Assembly (NCBI GenBank): GCA_950106755.1
Contig: OX467091.1
Span: 23,577,538 to 23,641,537 of the forward strand
Direction: 5' to 3'
DNA length: 64,000 bases
Source: Climacium dendroides
Taxonomy: Eukaryota > Streptophyta > Bryopsida > Hypnales > Climaciaceae
A model generated the notes under the pieces. The model saw only the letters and a program-made list of their open reading frames with translations. It was not told where the DNA came from and searched no databases. A program made the position numbers and the translations under genes. This document shows positions 1 to 12,499 of this stretch, piece after piece; the stretch's first letter is position 1, and each line of letters starts with the position of its first letter.

Positions 1-1219
1 CACACACACATACACAAGTCTTCAATACTCCTCTAGACTCCAACACTCCTCCAAACTCTAAGCTGAACTTTGGGTAAGTGTCACCGTTGCTTCACAACTC
101 CAAATCAAGTGAGTGATAGCTTTTCGGAAAGCTAACACAAACTTCTACTTCTTCTCCAATTTTCAAACAATTCTAAGACTCTGTCCAACTTCTATGTCCA
201 TCCAAAGTTTCGGTCTTGAAAAAAAAAAGGCAGCAGACCCTCTTTCACTCTTACACTCATAACTCACTCATACAAGCTTCAAATAAAACAAATGATAGCT
301 TTATGGAAAGCTAACACAATTTTCTAAACACCCTCTAATTTTCATTGCAAACCAAGAACTTATCCGTCTTTTATGGCTGGTCAAATCTCTGCCTCTTAAT
401 TTCAAAGGCAACAAATTCCCCTCCACTCAAACTAGCACAACTTTTGATTTACAACTTCAAATCAAGAAAGTGAGATCTTTTTTGAAACTACACACCATGA
501 TACATAACTTCTCAAAATTTTATTGAAAAACTCCTTTCAACCCAAAAAAACCATAGGCCTCCCAACATTCAGAGCTTTCCTTAAATCCCAACGGGAGAGA
601 AAAAGAAAAGTACCCCCCCCCCTTTTCTTCACTCTAACTTCACTCTATCTTCCCTCTATCTTCCTTCTATTTTTCCTCTATCTTCACTCTATCTTCACTC
701 TAATCACCAAACAAGTGGGGTCAACCCCTAACTCACTCCCAAAGCTTCTATTTCTCTCTCTACAACTATCTCTTTATCTTTATCTTTGAAGGAAATTCTC
801 TTCAAGTTTACTTAGAAGGCAAACTATTAGAATATTTCCCTCATACTATTTCACAAACATAAGACTATAATAGAAATTCATTCCAAATATGGAATGAAGA
901 ACTAAAATCCAACACACATCTAATAGAAGTAAAAAATTAGAGTTCCAATCAAAATATCACTCCATCTGCAAGAATTTGAGGATTGCAAACTCACACTCCG
1001 GTTGAGATTCTTCATCTTGAGACTCAGAAAAAACCCTCTAATTCAACATGATACAATCTAAAATAAACACGAAGAAGAAAAATATCAAATGAGATGAACC
1101 TTTCAAGTGAATCCTTCTCTATATAGTCGGAGAGAGAAGGCATCACCTTGAATCCACCTCAACTAACGTCATCTTCTTTATAATCTTATAAACATTTAAA
1201 TTTATCTAAATCATATGTA
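1..1219. repeat. Low-complexity DNA with three diverged ~178-bp tandem units
   Basis: Three related units start near 96, 274 and 453. Each opens with an 'aact(c/t)caaat' block; the first two continue with 'tgatagctt' and an imperfect palindrome around 'ggaaagctaacacaa', and the third is more diverged. Positions 600-790 are C/T-rich with repeated 'cttcactctat'-like blocks. The open frames here come from pyrimidine-rich DNA and look non-coding. No gene is seen in 1-1219. Confidence 0.5.
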
Positions 1220-1605
1220 TATGCATTTTTTATATAATGTGAGCATTTTCAGCACGACACCTTTGTCCTCTTTTTAACCTTGAGTAGTCACTTTACCTTT
1301 GACCGCAACAACATTCTAAATCAACTTCTGAGCTAAGTTTGACCAAAGATGGTGACGTGGCTGAACATGTTATTGTGGACATCCTTGGAAACATCTGGTG
1401 TCCACTTGGATGTCTTACATTGCACCATTGTTTTTCGTAGCATCAGTATGCTGTAATTGAAATCTAGCAATGCTATCGAAGACATCAGAGCAAAATCTTC
1501 ACTTTTTCAGCCTGACACCCCAACGTCTTCTACGACGTATCGTGTTTTCGTGGACATATGTTGTTTTTGGTTGGATGTCCAAGTAGACGCAATTTTCTTA
1601 TAGTG
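1220..1605. mobile_element. Orphan CACTA-type right terminus
   Basis: The stretch ends in TTTTCTTATAGTG at 1593-1605, the inverse of a CACTA terminus. The preceding 230 bp repeat GGACATCC/GGATGTCC-like blocks in both orientations, as subterminal repeats of CACTA elements do. No matching left end with flanking AAT was found, so it is either outside the window or lost. The left limit given is approximate. Confidence 0.45.
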
Positions 1606-1986
1606 AATGCCTGCATCTCTCACACAAATAAGTAAACAAGTAAACAACGTCCCCTACTGAAATGCACACACATTGTTGACTATACATCAGGAGTTCAGAA
1701 CAAAATGAAATATTGTTCTTGTGCTTCATTTGATTTGCACAGAAATCATCATCAGTTGCCCATAATGCCAGCAACATTTGTGAGTATTTACAGGTATAGA
1801 CTTCTGAATAACAAACACTGAACTTCCTTTTGCAATGAAAACCTCTCTACCTTTCATTCCTTCTCTTCATGTCTAATACATGCTTGTCTATAAGATTATA
1901 CAACATCGGCGCCATGATTTGCAAGTTCCTTCATATCCTAACCATTTCTTCTCCCTTCAACACAACATAAACAAAATTCATTCTAA

Positions 1987-2709
1987 TTAATCCCGAACTC
2001 TCAGCCCCTCATAGTCTTTATCCCTATCTGAAGCAAGAATGTCTATCTCTGGCCTTATTGCTATAGTGTCTGCACGGCGGCCTCGAACTTCCGTTCCACA
2101 GACAACCTTCCAATCCCCTCCAGAACTCAATCTTCTTTCTAAATCGTCTGAGAAGAACACTTGTTGACATTGCATGGGAAATGCAAATGAATAAGGTCCC
2201 ATAGGAAGGCAATTGGAAAATTTTGCCAAGGTAAAGCCATACTTGTTTCTCACAACAAGTGCATTGCTTGCTCTGAACTTTGCTGGAACCCATGAATACA
2301 CAAGTACAACACAACAATGACTGCGGTAGTTCAATTCCAATATCTCTTAAATCCAGCCCATATATTCTTCAGTTTTCCACTGACGAGCCTCATTCGATGA
2401 CCTCCCCCTACTCGAACACAGCACTGACGTTGTTATTCCGCTGTCACAAGTAACTTTATCTTCCTCTGCACTCTGAACACGCAAATGCATTCCATAAGTA
2501 TACATTGCTCTATAAGAAATAGCTTTCTTTTCGGGGAGTTGTGCGGCTTCAATCACATCTTTAGATGGCTTGTTTGGGCCTTTTCTAGCCTGCTGCACTT
2601 GCAAAGGCAACCACTCAGCAAATTTGGGCAGAGGCCTATACTCTTCTGGATACTGCATTTTGGCTTTTTGTCCATAGTGAAAAATAAATTCACAAGCAAA
2701 AGCATGCAT
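1987..2709 (-). pseudogene. TNP2-a: C-terminal DUF4216-like part of a CACTA transposase
   Basis: Two adjoining minus-strand frames (2347-2709 and 1987-2340) read as the C-terminal segment that follows tnp2 in plant CACTA elements. The second frame has the DUF4216 signature: ELNYRSHCCVVLVYSWV, then a 'NKYGFTLAKFS' block and a 'QCQQVFFSDD' block, in the usual order. It ends at a stop near 1987. The break between the frames at 2341-2346 shows decay or a lost intron boundary. Assignment rests on remembered family patterns. Confidence 0.6.
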
Positions 2710-3154
2710 AGCTTTAGCCCTTTCTTCACTTGCCCTTGTGTATTCTCTGCTTATAACAGAACCAATTAGTCACTTGCTCCCATGTGTGCTTCCTCTACTC
2801 CACTTGCATAATAAACAATTGTGCTTCACAAGAATATGAACATCTAACATTTCTGTACTTGGACTCTGATATGTTTCTTTGAACATTCAATAAAAGAATT
2901 TACAGGATTTTGAAACAAAGAAGTATTGCATTCTAACATTGTTTTCTCCTTCATAATACAATACACCACATTGCAGTGTTTCAATTACCAACACTTTCAC
3001 TTAGTAAGAATCAAATACTGTCCTTTTACATGTAGCATGATTGTGAACACAGTACAGTAAAAAATGCAGTTGCCTTCTAGGTTCTCTCTTGTATAACATT
3101 GCTTATGTAAAATACTTCTAACTAGACTGTAGAGGAAATTTTCACTCATTGTCT

Positions 3155-3718
3155 CTAGTCCTCCAAGTCTGTTGAATTTGATAGAACAAAATCATGTGCC
3201 CATTCCACAAACTGCTTAGACATTTCACGTGACCAACCACTTCCTTGTAGCATTTCATCGTTCATTCTCTGCTCCTCCTTATCATCCCATATACGACGAC
3301 ATGTTCCTTCAAAACGTTGTAGATACTCCGTACAGTAACCTAATGTCTCAGACATAGCATAGCCCTCTGCCATGCTTGCTTCAGGGCTTGCATATGTTCT
3401 CACATACTCTTTCAAAGTTTTCATGTACCTCTCAATGGGATACATCCATCGACAATGAACTGGTCCACAAAGATAGAGTTCATGTACTAAATGAATCATC
3501 AAGTGAGACATAATGTCCATGAACGTAGGCAGAAACTCTTTCTCTATCATACAAAGTGCATCAACTACATCCTTCATGTCAGCATCTCTATTGGCAATTT
3601 TGATTTCTTTGGCACATAAACGTTGGAATACTTGACTCACTTTCATGACTGCTTGTCGAACTTTTTCACTGAGGACATTTTGCAATGTAAGTGGTAGTAC
3701 TTGATCATATATGCACAC
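3155..3718 (-). pseudogene. TNP2-a: DUF4218-like domain of the CACTA transposase
   Basis: An uninterrupted 187-codon minus-strand frame carries the hallmark of the domain that follows the tnp2 core: HLVHELYLCGPVHCRWM, then YPIERYMKTLKEYV and 'PEASMAEGYAMSETLGYC'. The order and spacing fit DUF4218 of CACTA tnp2 proteins. It lies between the tnp2 core (upstream on this strand) and the DUF4216 part (downstream). It is one of the better preserved parts of this relic. Confidence 0.7.
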
Positions 3719-3933
3719 ACAATTTAGGTGCTCATATTCTTATTTCTCGCACTCAATTTCTTTTGGTATTTCAGCCTTCCAATAAAAATAATTCTACACT
3801 AACATAGTTGTACATGTTTGAAGTTTGAGTTGAACTACTTTTACTATACTTGTATGGAACATCATGTCCTCATTGAACAAATGTTAATTTGAAATTTTTG
3901 TTCCACTACTACTACTTGAACTCCTGAAGTGTA

Positions 3934-4962
3934 CTAGCTGCGAACTAAACTTGTACAAGAAATGACAATGTTATATACCATAGGAAGACCAGAACTTACT
4001 TGATGCATTAGAACATGGAAGTCATGTGACTTGAAATATCGTAATTTCCCTTCTTCCAAACACTTGTGGATTGCATCCATGTAGTTGCTTGGAGTCTTCA
4101 GGTTCTTTATAATTTGCATCACTGTTACCCTCTCACTCCCATTCAAAATATATGGAGTGGCAGGCATGTAGAAATTGTCTTTATTGTTTTGTGGAGGTGC
4201 AAGCTATAAGTCTTGTCGAACTTTCATAGTCTCCATATCTTGCCTACTACCAATAGAATCCTTTCCTCCCTATACAGTCTTCAAAACGTTTTCACATAAG
4301 TTTTTCTCACAATGCATGGGGGCTAACAAATGTCAACACAAGAGTTTCTGTACTCATACAACCCACAATTTTCAGTGATTAGAAACTTCTTTGTTCCTCA
4401 GTACACATTCAGCATAGTGCCCACCAAGTGTTCATCCAAACGACTTCAACTACACAATTCCCTTCTCCTACTAATACTCTGCAGCTCCAACTTCTCTAAT
4501 ACATTGAAAATGTTCTCTTCATTATTCATGTTTCTCCAGCAATATCTTCATTCATTTCAACAATGTTGTTTTCTCAATTCTCATTCTGTATCATACATTA
4601 CAACAATTCTCAAAATAGAACGTCTTGAAATCCTCCTAATAGGAAGCCAATTATTTAAATACTTCTCAACACATGATCATGTATATGTCCATAATTGAAT
4701 CCCCTAAACATAAATTCTTTCATCCAATTGACCCAACACAATTAATCGACATCCTTGAGCAGAACTTCCCTTCTGTACAATGCATTGCCTGCTAAAATTT
4801 TTTACATTTTACTAATATCACATTCCAAGCCTTCCATATTGTATGTACATCTTCCAAACAAAACTGAACGCATGTTTTCATGTTGCCGCTAGTTTGACTT
4901 CCGTTGCATCATATGTCATGTACTGTTTTCTCAAAAACGGCTTCAATACCTATGTACGTTTG
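3934..4962 (-). pseudogene. TNP2-a: degraded middle of the tnp2 transposase
   Basis: The minus strand still shows short tnp2-like stretches separated by in-frame stops and shifts. One resembles the 'N(V/I)LGTLLN..GKTKDG' region (around 4400-4520). Another reads LRYFKSHDFHVLMHQ (in the 3934-4167 frame), the conserved 'KSHDCHVLMQ' block that precedes DUF4218. Several stops lie between 4170 and 4960, so this copy cannot encode active transposase. Confidence 0.5.
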
Positions 4963-5926
4963 TCAATGCTTCCTTTTCTTATGAAAGAAAGATAAATGAC
5001 AATGAAGACATGAAAAAGATAAAAAAAAAATTCGTGTACACATACTCAGAAACAAAGCTTTCAAATACTTGAAACCTCTACCTAGCACTACACTTACTGT
5101 CCAATATGGAAGTTCGTTCAATGCACATGAACACTTCACTCCATGTTTATGAACAGGATCATCATCAACACCCTTCTTTCCTCCGTTCACTAAATATAAT
5201 TCATGTTCCTCACCACACCTTGTCTGCTCTACAGTCAGTCTTGTTGGAGTAGACCTCAACTCTACCTTGCCATCAAATTGTAGGTTCTTCCGATATGGAT
5301 GGCTTTTATAGGTCCACCTTCGACTTCCTGCATATACAATTTTCCTACCCTTCATGCAATTGTCAGCATCCACTTTGTTGCTAGATGCTGCTGCTCTAGC
5401 ATCTGTTTCCGACCTACAAACTGTGCAAGATTTATACCCATGTGTACATAAGCTTGAAATTAAGCCATATCTTGGGTAATCAGATATGGTCCACATTAGA
5501 ATGCCTCTCAAGGTGAAATGACGTGTCCTTGCAGGTTTAGAGAAGTCCTGTACGGTCACTTCTACCCAAATTTGTTGCAGCTCTTCTATTAAAGGACGTA
5601 TGAAAACATCAATGTTCTTATTTGTTGGTGACATCTTTCCACTACACAAAAAACCTCTTTGTCACCAAGTACGGAGGCAAGTTGTAAATCAGTACCAACA
5701 CTAGCCACGTAGAGTGATTGGTACTACTGTGTACAAAAGGATTTACACCATCCAGTGACATTCCAAACCGCAAATTCCTTACTTCCTGTCCAAACAAAGG
5801 ATCTATATTGGCGTCCACATGCTTCCATATAGAAGAGTCAACAACAGATTTCATTACACCCTCGTCTGTGTTTGAATGCTCATAATGAAACCGTAACAAT
5901 TTAGCTATTGTTGGGGACCTGAACAT
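4963..5926 (-). pseudogene. TNP2-a: tnp2 transposase core
   Basis: Two overlapping minus-strand frames (5642-5926 and 4963-5649) hold the tnp2 core. The first has 'MFRSPTIAKLLRFHYEHS', 'VRNLRFGMSLDGVNPF' and 'LPPYLVTKRFF'. The second has 'IRPLIEELQQIWVEV', LRGILMWTISDYPRYGLIS, and a 'GYKSCTVC' motif. These are family hallmarks in the normal order. The frame change at 5642-5649 and a stop just before 'RMFRSP' show inactivation. No intact start is evident. Confidence 0.7.
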
Positions 5927-6179
5927 TCGTTACAGCCTAGGGATTAGGGGAAAATGTCGTATTACTCTTGCTAGAATCACCTGTGATCCTTTTATAAATC
6001 TGGATTTTCCATAGCCCAAATTTGGACACTCCTTCAAATTTGTATAACCTCCTCAGTAGAGGATACACCCATTTGGACAAGTGTGTATGATGTTGTAGTT
6101 CAATCCTAGCTTCTTTATAATTTTTTTGGCCTCATAGTGAGAATGAAGAAGTTTGTTGCTTTTTCGGCAACAACATTGT

Positions 6180-6740
6180 CTATAAGTACTTCAACAACTC
6201 ATCTATATAAGCATTACTCACACCATGTATCACTGCCATATTCATAAGCACAATTGTTGCAGATATAACACTTATAGTGCTTCCTTCAAATATAGGACAT
6301 GTCGCTTCCTCGTACAATTCATCCATTGCCTTTGCCCCCTCCAATACAACTTCTGGATCACTATCATATTCTTTTACATGTTGTATGTCTTCACGAAGTC
6401 GATCCCCTTCATCAAAAGCATCAAATAGTTGTTGTTGGATGTCATAATAAGGATCCATGTGCTTTGCATACTCTGAACGTACATGTACATCATCAAAAAC
6501 ATTTTCCATTAGCAATGTCTCCCCTTGCTCATTTATCCATATTCCTTCTTTAGAATACTCCTCCTCTAAGTCACCACCTACCATGGAGTGCATGAGAAAA
6601 GGATCCTGCTTATTCACACAAAAATGCTCCCGTATGACTATTATATTATAACGACAACCTCCATGGTATTTCGTGCAAGGACAACGAAATGAATTACATC
6701 CCGCCTCTCTTGCAATCCATTGCTCTGTTTCAAAGATCAA
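6180..6740 (-). pseudogene. TNP2-a: N-terminal transposase-associated domain
   Basis: An open minus-strand frame begins with a Cys-rich 'CPCTKYHGGCRYN..VIREHF' block, matching the zinc-ligand pattern (CPCxxC...REH) of the N-terminal domain found in front of plant tnp2 proteins. An acidic linker ('DPEVVLEGAKAMDELYEEA') leads towards the tnp2 core. From 6180 down to 5930 the coding continues only through stops. It is the 5' end of the TNP2-a gene. Confidence 0.6.
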
Positions 6741-6745
6741 ATCCT

Positions 6746-8752
6746 ATAGTGGAATATGTATACCTGTACATCCTACCATTCTAAGAATGTCTATACCACT
6801 GAAGTGAACCTCTTCGTGTTAGTCTTCTTGGCTGCAATTTCAGATTCCCTGTAGAAGGGTAGTAATAATTGTTGCTTTTCTGCCTTAAGAGCCAAAAAAA
6901 CAGTACGTAGAAATAGTACTAATTCTCTTTCAACGGAACCCTTATAACATTAGAAGAATCCGATTTTTTTAAATAACCATTATTGATTCTCAATGTTATA
7001 GACAACGCACCAACAACAACTCCTTCTCACATTCATGTACGTTCCAAACATGCATGTCATTATGTTCAAAGTAGAAGATGATTACATTACAGGGCTGCCA
7101 TCTCTTCTGTACACTGAAATAACTTGTACATTTTGCACTTCTTTTTTTCCAAAAATGAAAGTCAACTTTTAAATATGTACATTTCTATTCATATATGTTA
7201 TCAAATTATTATGCCTTTGTTATTCTTTTCATTGCTTAGTTTTACCTACGTAACTGCCTCATCAACATATACAATTGTACACATTGAAATCATTTTCTAT
7301 ATATCTATCACACTAGACTACCCTTCTTCTAGAAGAGAAACATATATTACTAGCTATAAGAAAAAGATAGTCCAAGGAACTAAAGGACACACTCCTTTCC
7401 AACATTTTTTCCATTTTCAGAGAACTACCAAGTACTATTTGTTTCCTTTGTTTGAAAAGTATTCTATGAACTCAAATTAAGTACAATGCTGTATTGCCCA
7501 TCTAATTTACCTTGCAACACTTCTCAAGTCAGTATGTGTTGAATTATCTTGCAAATGCATGAGTACCTTCAGATGCCACTACTGCTTCACAACTAACTCC
7601 ATCATCAACAATTTTTAGTCAATATGAGCTTCTACCTACACCTATACAAAATTAATAGAAAGAAATAGACATTGTTATTTTTCTCTAATTTTAATGAAAG
7701 TCATTCTATTGAAGTAGCATATAAAGTTATTATCAAATGGAATTTCTTCATTCCATGTTCCTAGTCCACATATGTTCTGCTAACAAATGTTCAATGCGCT
7801 AAGTATGAGACACTTACAAAATCATAGATGTTCTGCAGGTGGTATATTGACACAATAGCACTGTCACATGTACCACGCACTCGTGGTACCACCTTGTTTT
7901 GCAAAATACCCATTCCACTCATTTTACAATCATTCTATTTGAATAGTAAAATGTAAAAAAATTCACTATAAGCTTGTATTGCCTAGAGCTCTCACATTGG
8001 CTATGTTAAATATTATGTATATGAAAGAAAGTCATGCTTCAATACGGTGCAATTTGCATGAATCCTGGATTATTACGTGAAGTACGTATTGCAAAAATGA
8101 ACAGGTTGTTTGTGTACATTTATTTATGCAAAGCAGCATTTCCTTTTCATGTTGTAGTAAACATGACTGACACTTGAATTCCTGACAAGTCGACAAGTTG
8201 TTCTATTATGTAGGCAATTTTTAGAATTACAAATGAGTACCATCAAACCACAGAAGGGGGTGCCATACTTTTTGCACCCCCTTCTCTTTGGTGTATTTCA
8301 AGAAAAGCATCCGGAAAAACATACCCTGCTCTGTGCATCAATACCTCACCAAACTACTAAGCACTTACAGAATTGAGAACTCCCTCTATCACTTCTCTGT
8401 TCAATGCAAAGTAACTGTCTTGTACATGGATTACCATTCACTTGAGGAAAAAGGAATATGGAAACACTGAAGATCCAAATTGCCTTCATATATAATCCTG
8501 GACATTGTGGACCACGATTGCCTTTGCACTTTGGAGTTCGGACCATCACAATTTGCTATAAACTTGAAATTATTGCCAACTGTATACATAGAACTAGAAC
8601 ATCAAGCTCCGCCTTTGTGTACCTTCACAGTTACCGTTTTGACATGTGGCTTACTACAGTGATCATACTACAATCGCACTTCAGGAATGCAAATTTGTAT
8701 TTTTGTCATTAACGTACTTGTATGCAGTAGTCAATTCCTTCATCCGCCGACA
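6746..8752. other. No recognisable gene; interval between two divergent CACTA genes
   Basis: AT-rich DNA with only short open frames and no protein motif I recognise. It separates the 5' end of TNP2-a (minus) from the start of the second gene (plus), so it may once have held a shared promoter region, but no specific signal was identified. A short inverted repeat, 'agaagggggtgc...gcacccccttct', lies at 8252-8285. Confidence 0.35.
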
Positions 8753-9206
8753 ATGGAGTTTGCATTAACGGCGGAGGCGACGGCAAACAATTTCACTGCA
8801 TACAAGATCGAAAGAAACATCAAGAAGAAGACTCTACACGATGCAGTGCAACGAGACTTACTTGCTGCTGGATTTGCAAAAGTAGCATTTACTACAAGAG
8901 AAAGTCGTCCTAATTGACAGAAATTAGCCCCTCCTAATCTACAGAAATTTGACAAGTTTCTGTCAATTAGGACAAAAAACTGTCCGAATTGACAAAAAAT
9001 TGTCCAAAGTGACAAAAATCTGTCAATTTTCTGTCAATTAGGAGGGGCTGATTTCTGTCAATTAGGACGACTTTCTGTCAATTTGGATAGGTTTTCTTGT
9101 AGTGATTGCTGCGAACATTTTTTTCCAGAGAAGATCGTCGTGCACAGCATGGTCGCAAGAAAAAGAAGAGTCCAAAGTAGCCTGTGAAGAAGGTGGAACC
9201 TGCTGC
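8753..9206 (+). pseudogene. Second CACTA gene, exon fragment A, split by MITE copy 1
   Basis: An ATG at 8753 opens a frame rich in Lys/Arg/Ala ('KKKTLHDAVQRDLLAAGF'). MITE copy 1 (8890-9104) interrupts it. Removing that element and one ATT duplicate lets the frame run on through a basic 'EDRRAQHGRKKKKS' stretch until a TAG at about 9169, after which coding-like sequence continues to about 9206. The protein is unknown to me. Grouping with the downstream exons is inferred from strand, decay and position. Confidence 0.4.
8890..9104 (-). mobile_element. 215-bp CACTA-type MITE, copy 1
   Basis: The ends are TACTACAAGAG (first base mutated from C) and ...TTTTCTTGTAGTG, flanked by the 3-bp duplication ATT (8887-8889, 9105-9107). 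The interior is a near-palindrome built of TGTCAATT/AATTGACA blocks. The asymmetric tract 'tgtcaatttggataggtttt' next to the right end sets the orientation, opposite to copies 2, 4, 5 and 6. Length is exactly 215 bp. Confidence 0.9.
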
Positions 9207-11039
9207 ACACACAATTACATTCTGCGTTGAACACCAAGGTTGAGAAAATTAGTTTGTGAGCAGTCCACTTCCGCATTCATTGGCAATCCGTCTTCTGCAA
9301 AGGTGAATAACACATCCGTATTCATTTTCCATGGTTTCCGTCATCTTTGCCATCCACCTAGACTATAGGAAGTTTTGGCGGCACATTCATCTTTCTCGAA
9401 AATTGCTTCTACTGTCCATGCCTCTCGGTAGAGTAGGCCATTCACTTCCAACTACGCTCTCTAAGAGTGGTCCACGTATGCATTATCACCCAAATTAGGT
9501 TGAATTCTACGCTTTGCCTACCATCTTGTAGATGCCGCATGAAGGAGCCCTGCACCGTGAGTAGGGTTTGCAATTGGACGTTCGCCATTTCAAATGTGAA
9601 GGAGCTCCTGCCCATAAACCGGCCACGCTCGATTGTCTTCTTTGTGCAAGCGCATGAACTTCATCAATTTGCTTCATAGTACTTTGTCAGATTAGTTTCG
9701 AAGATCATCCTCCCCACAAACTTCCGATACTCACGCAAGGTAAATAGACCATATTTCACTCTCTAGGGTTTGACAATTTAGGTCTACACATTTCCTTATT
9801 TGTATCGCAGTGGACTGCTATTCGTGCACCGTCTTCCATACAATTTGTGATCCCTAGGGTTTCCAGGCACGTAGTCTCTCTTTCTAGCAAAGTGTTTGTG
9901 TACTTCAACAGAGGGATCCATTACATTGTTCAATGGTAATGATGTGAAGGTTTTCCTGCATACTCCTTCTATTTAGAGGTTATGGAGCTCAAACATGGTA
10001 GAAGACAGGAAATCTAGTTTTAAAGCATTAGATTAAGTTTTTAAGAAAGAGATGTAGACAACGTCATACGGTAGTATAGGATTCTATTTCATACCCCTTT
10101 GCAGGGCAGTACGGAGGTCTTCGAAGAAATTTGGAACTCCACATTTGAAGTTTGCATTAGGTGAAGGCTGTTCTTGAATTGTGCCTTAATGTAGAATTGT
10201 CTCTAGTCGATTAGGCCATACAAGATTAGAAATGATCCATATAAGCTTGAAATGAAAGAATAACGCAGCTGCATACACACTGAAGGCAAGCTTTCAAGTT
10301 CGGAAAGTTATCCTCGACTACAAAGATTGGAAGCACTGAAATATTATGCAGTTCAATGAAATTTGCCCGGGACAACGTGAACCTCCGTAGTCACCTCAGA
10401 ATCCACTGGATTTGCAATGGGAGGGGCTAGGTACTAATGGGGAGGATTGATGTTTTCAGCCGCAGATGTGATCGTTGCAATTGAGGATGGCAAATTTGGT
10501 AGCTGCATGCTTTGTGTCCATGAGTACCGGACTTCCCTGTATTTGCAAGTACTGGGGCACTAGTTTTGGTCTCCAATTCTGACCTATGGGTTGTAGGGGA
10601 TATCATTTCTCTTTTGCAATGACAAGTGACAGTTCAAATGAAGGTGGCAGTAGCCACAGTAGTGCATCTTGTTGCACAGCTCATACATGGATATCGGTTG
10701 TAATAGCAAACTTATGCTTGGAACGGAAAGCTTGTGGCTTCCTTAGGTTTTCCGGTGACTTCACTACATTTTGAAATTTTGGTTTGCTATTGGGAACGTA
10801 TAAAGCTACTCTAGCCCTTCCGAAGCGTTCAATTTGATGTTGTCTTCATAGTTTTTTACAAAGAAAATGTAGTCTACTTTGATGAGGATTTACTCTTTCT
10901 ATGATAATGTATTCATTGACTTGCATGTCCTACGGAACTCTTGCCTACAATGTTTGCATAGACTAACCAGAGTACACTCTTATATGCAGCTTTAAGAGAG
11001 TTTCAGGTCTTGGTCGGGAAGAGTAGGGAAAACCAGAAT
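9207..11039 (+). other. Decayed coding-like DNA, no confident gene
   Basis: Scattered plus-strand frames of 60-70 codons lie here. For example 9467-9679 is Cys/Arg-rich and ends near a possible splice donor at 9740. None matches a family I know and each is ended by stops. They may be further exons of the surrounding + strand CACTA gene, but only position supports that. Confidence 0.3.
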
Positions 11040-11262
11040 AAAAAAACAAGCCAGCAAGGTCAAAACAGAAGAAACCACAGTCATCTGATCTAGAAGTGGA
11101 GGTTGATGAAGAAATGCAAGATGCGCTCTCTCCAAGCGCACATTTCCGTGAGGAACATCGTACATCATGTAAACAGCAACCTGGTATTTTAGAAGACATA
11201 GGTAGAGACCTACCAAGATCAATTCGACCTCCAGTTTGTGAAGGGGCATCGAGGCCACTTAA

Positions 11263-12235
11263 CCCCTCACCGCCCAAGGCCTAACCATGTCAAAAAACAG
11301 GATCACTTTTCAAGTGTTATAAGTCTAAATGTGAGTAAGTTATGAAAATCTCAACCGTACAATCTTGTAGTGTGCATGTTGTAGATGTTGTAAATCAAAT
11401 TTGGAGTCATTTGACCGTATAGATTGAAAGATTATAATGATTTAGTGTTGACAAAAGATGCTGAAATTTTCCTAAAAACACAGTTGGAGGTGAAATTCGA
11501 TTTCTACACCTACTCAAATGAAAAAACTTTAAACTACAAAGTGATTTAAAATCAAAAGACAAAAACTTTGGTTGAAAAAAAATTCATTCAATTGACTCAT
11601 TGTGTTTGCAAAATTGTTTTGAAATGTCAAAAAACAGTGAAAAAAGTAGAAAAAAAAAACATCTATGGCTGAACCTACCTCTACTAAAATGCTTCTCATT
11701 CAATCATAACTTCTTGGATTGATATGAAATTTTTACTACAAGAATTAGACTAGTATGCGCAACTTTTCCAACAAAAATTATTGAAAACAAACCCTTTCTG
11801 AAGAAGTTATAAGCCGCCAAAGTTCACTGTAATGCAAAAATGTCTGGATTTTGAACTTCGAATTGCTCCCAAGCATTCAAAACAACTTGGATTGACATGA
11901 AAATTTTATCACAATAAGTAGACTTTATGGGGAACAATACCCAACAAATTTTATTGAAAACTAACATTTGATGAAAAAGATACAAGCCCCCGAAGTTGCA
12001 GCCATCTCATTGCAGTGTGGTGAACTCAAATTGAACCCGCAAACTTTGAATGGCTTTCAAAAACTGATTACATCTTGGATAAACCTGAAAATTTTACCAC
12101 AAAAAATAGACTATTATGCGCAACTTTCCCAACAAGTTTTATTGAATTTGGACATTGGATGCAAAAGTTACAGCACTTTGAAGTTGACTGCTAGATTGTG
12201 TGAGGACACTTTTGGTCCCCTTGGGCGGTGAGGGG
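11263..12235. mobile_element. 973-bp TTAA-flanked inverted-repeat element with internal repeats
   Basis: The ends are perfect inverted repeats of CCCCTCACCGCCCAAGG (11263-11279 and its complement at 12219-12235), each bordered by TTAA (11259-11262, 12236-12239). Removing the element plus one TTAA restores the host reading frame. Inside, three diverged units recur, marked by 'cttggat' at 11713, 11886 and 12074. TTAA with CCC...GGG ends is the piggyBac pattern; a TA duplication with ends ACCCC...GGGGT fits equally. No transposase is encoded. Confidence 0.75.
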
Positions 12236-12284
12236 TTAAAGGTGGATATTGTATTCCTCAGCTGGATAGCCGACGTCATCCAGA

Positions 12285-12499
12285 CACTACAAGAAAACCT
12301 GTCCAAAATGACAGAAACTCATCCTAATTGACAAAAATCAGCCCCTCCTAATCTATAGAAAATTGACAGATTTTTGTCAATTTGGACAATTTTCTGTCAA
12401 TTCGGACAGTTTTTTGTCCTAATTGACAAAAACTTGTCAATTTTTTGTAGATTAGGAGGGGCTGATTTTTGTCAATTAGGACGAGTTTCTCTTGTAGTG
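12285..12499 (+). mobile_element. 215-bp CACTA-type MITE, copy 2
   Basis: Ends CACTACAAGAAAA / TCTCTTGTAGTG are flanked by the 3-bp duplication AGA (12282-12284, 12500-12502). The asymmetric tract 'cctgtccaaaatgacag' lies beside the left end, giving plus orientation. The near-palindromic interior carries 'cagcccctcctaatct' and its complement. It sits inside exon fragment B. Confidence 0.92.

Noticed and set aside
523..789. 88-codon frame rich in Leu/Ser/Phe
   Set aside because: Produced by C/T-rich low-complexity DNA; no start context or domain.
8740..9015. Minus-strand frames over the MITE copies, such as 8740-9015, 12348-12536, 49202-49540 and 54580-54825
   Set aside because: Their similar Phe/Cys/Gln-rich peptides come from the repeated TGTCAATT blocks of the MITE, not from a gene family.
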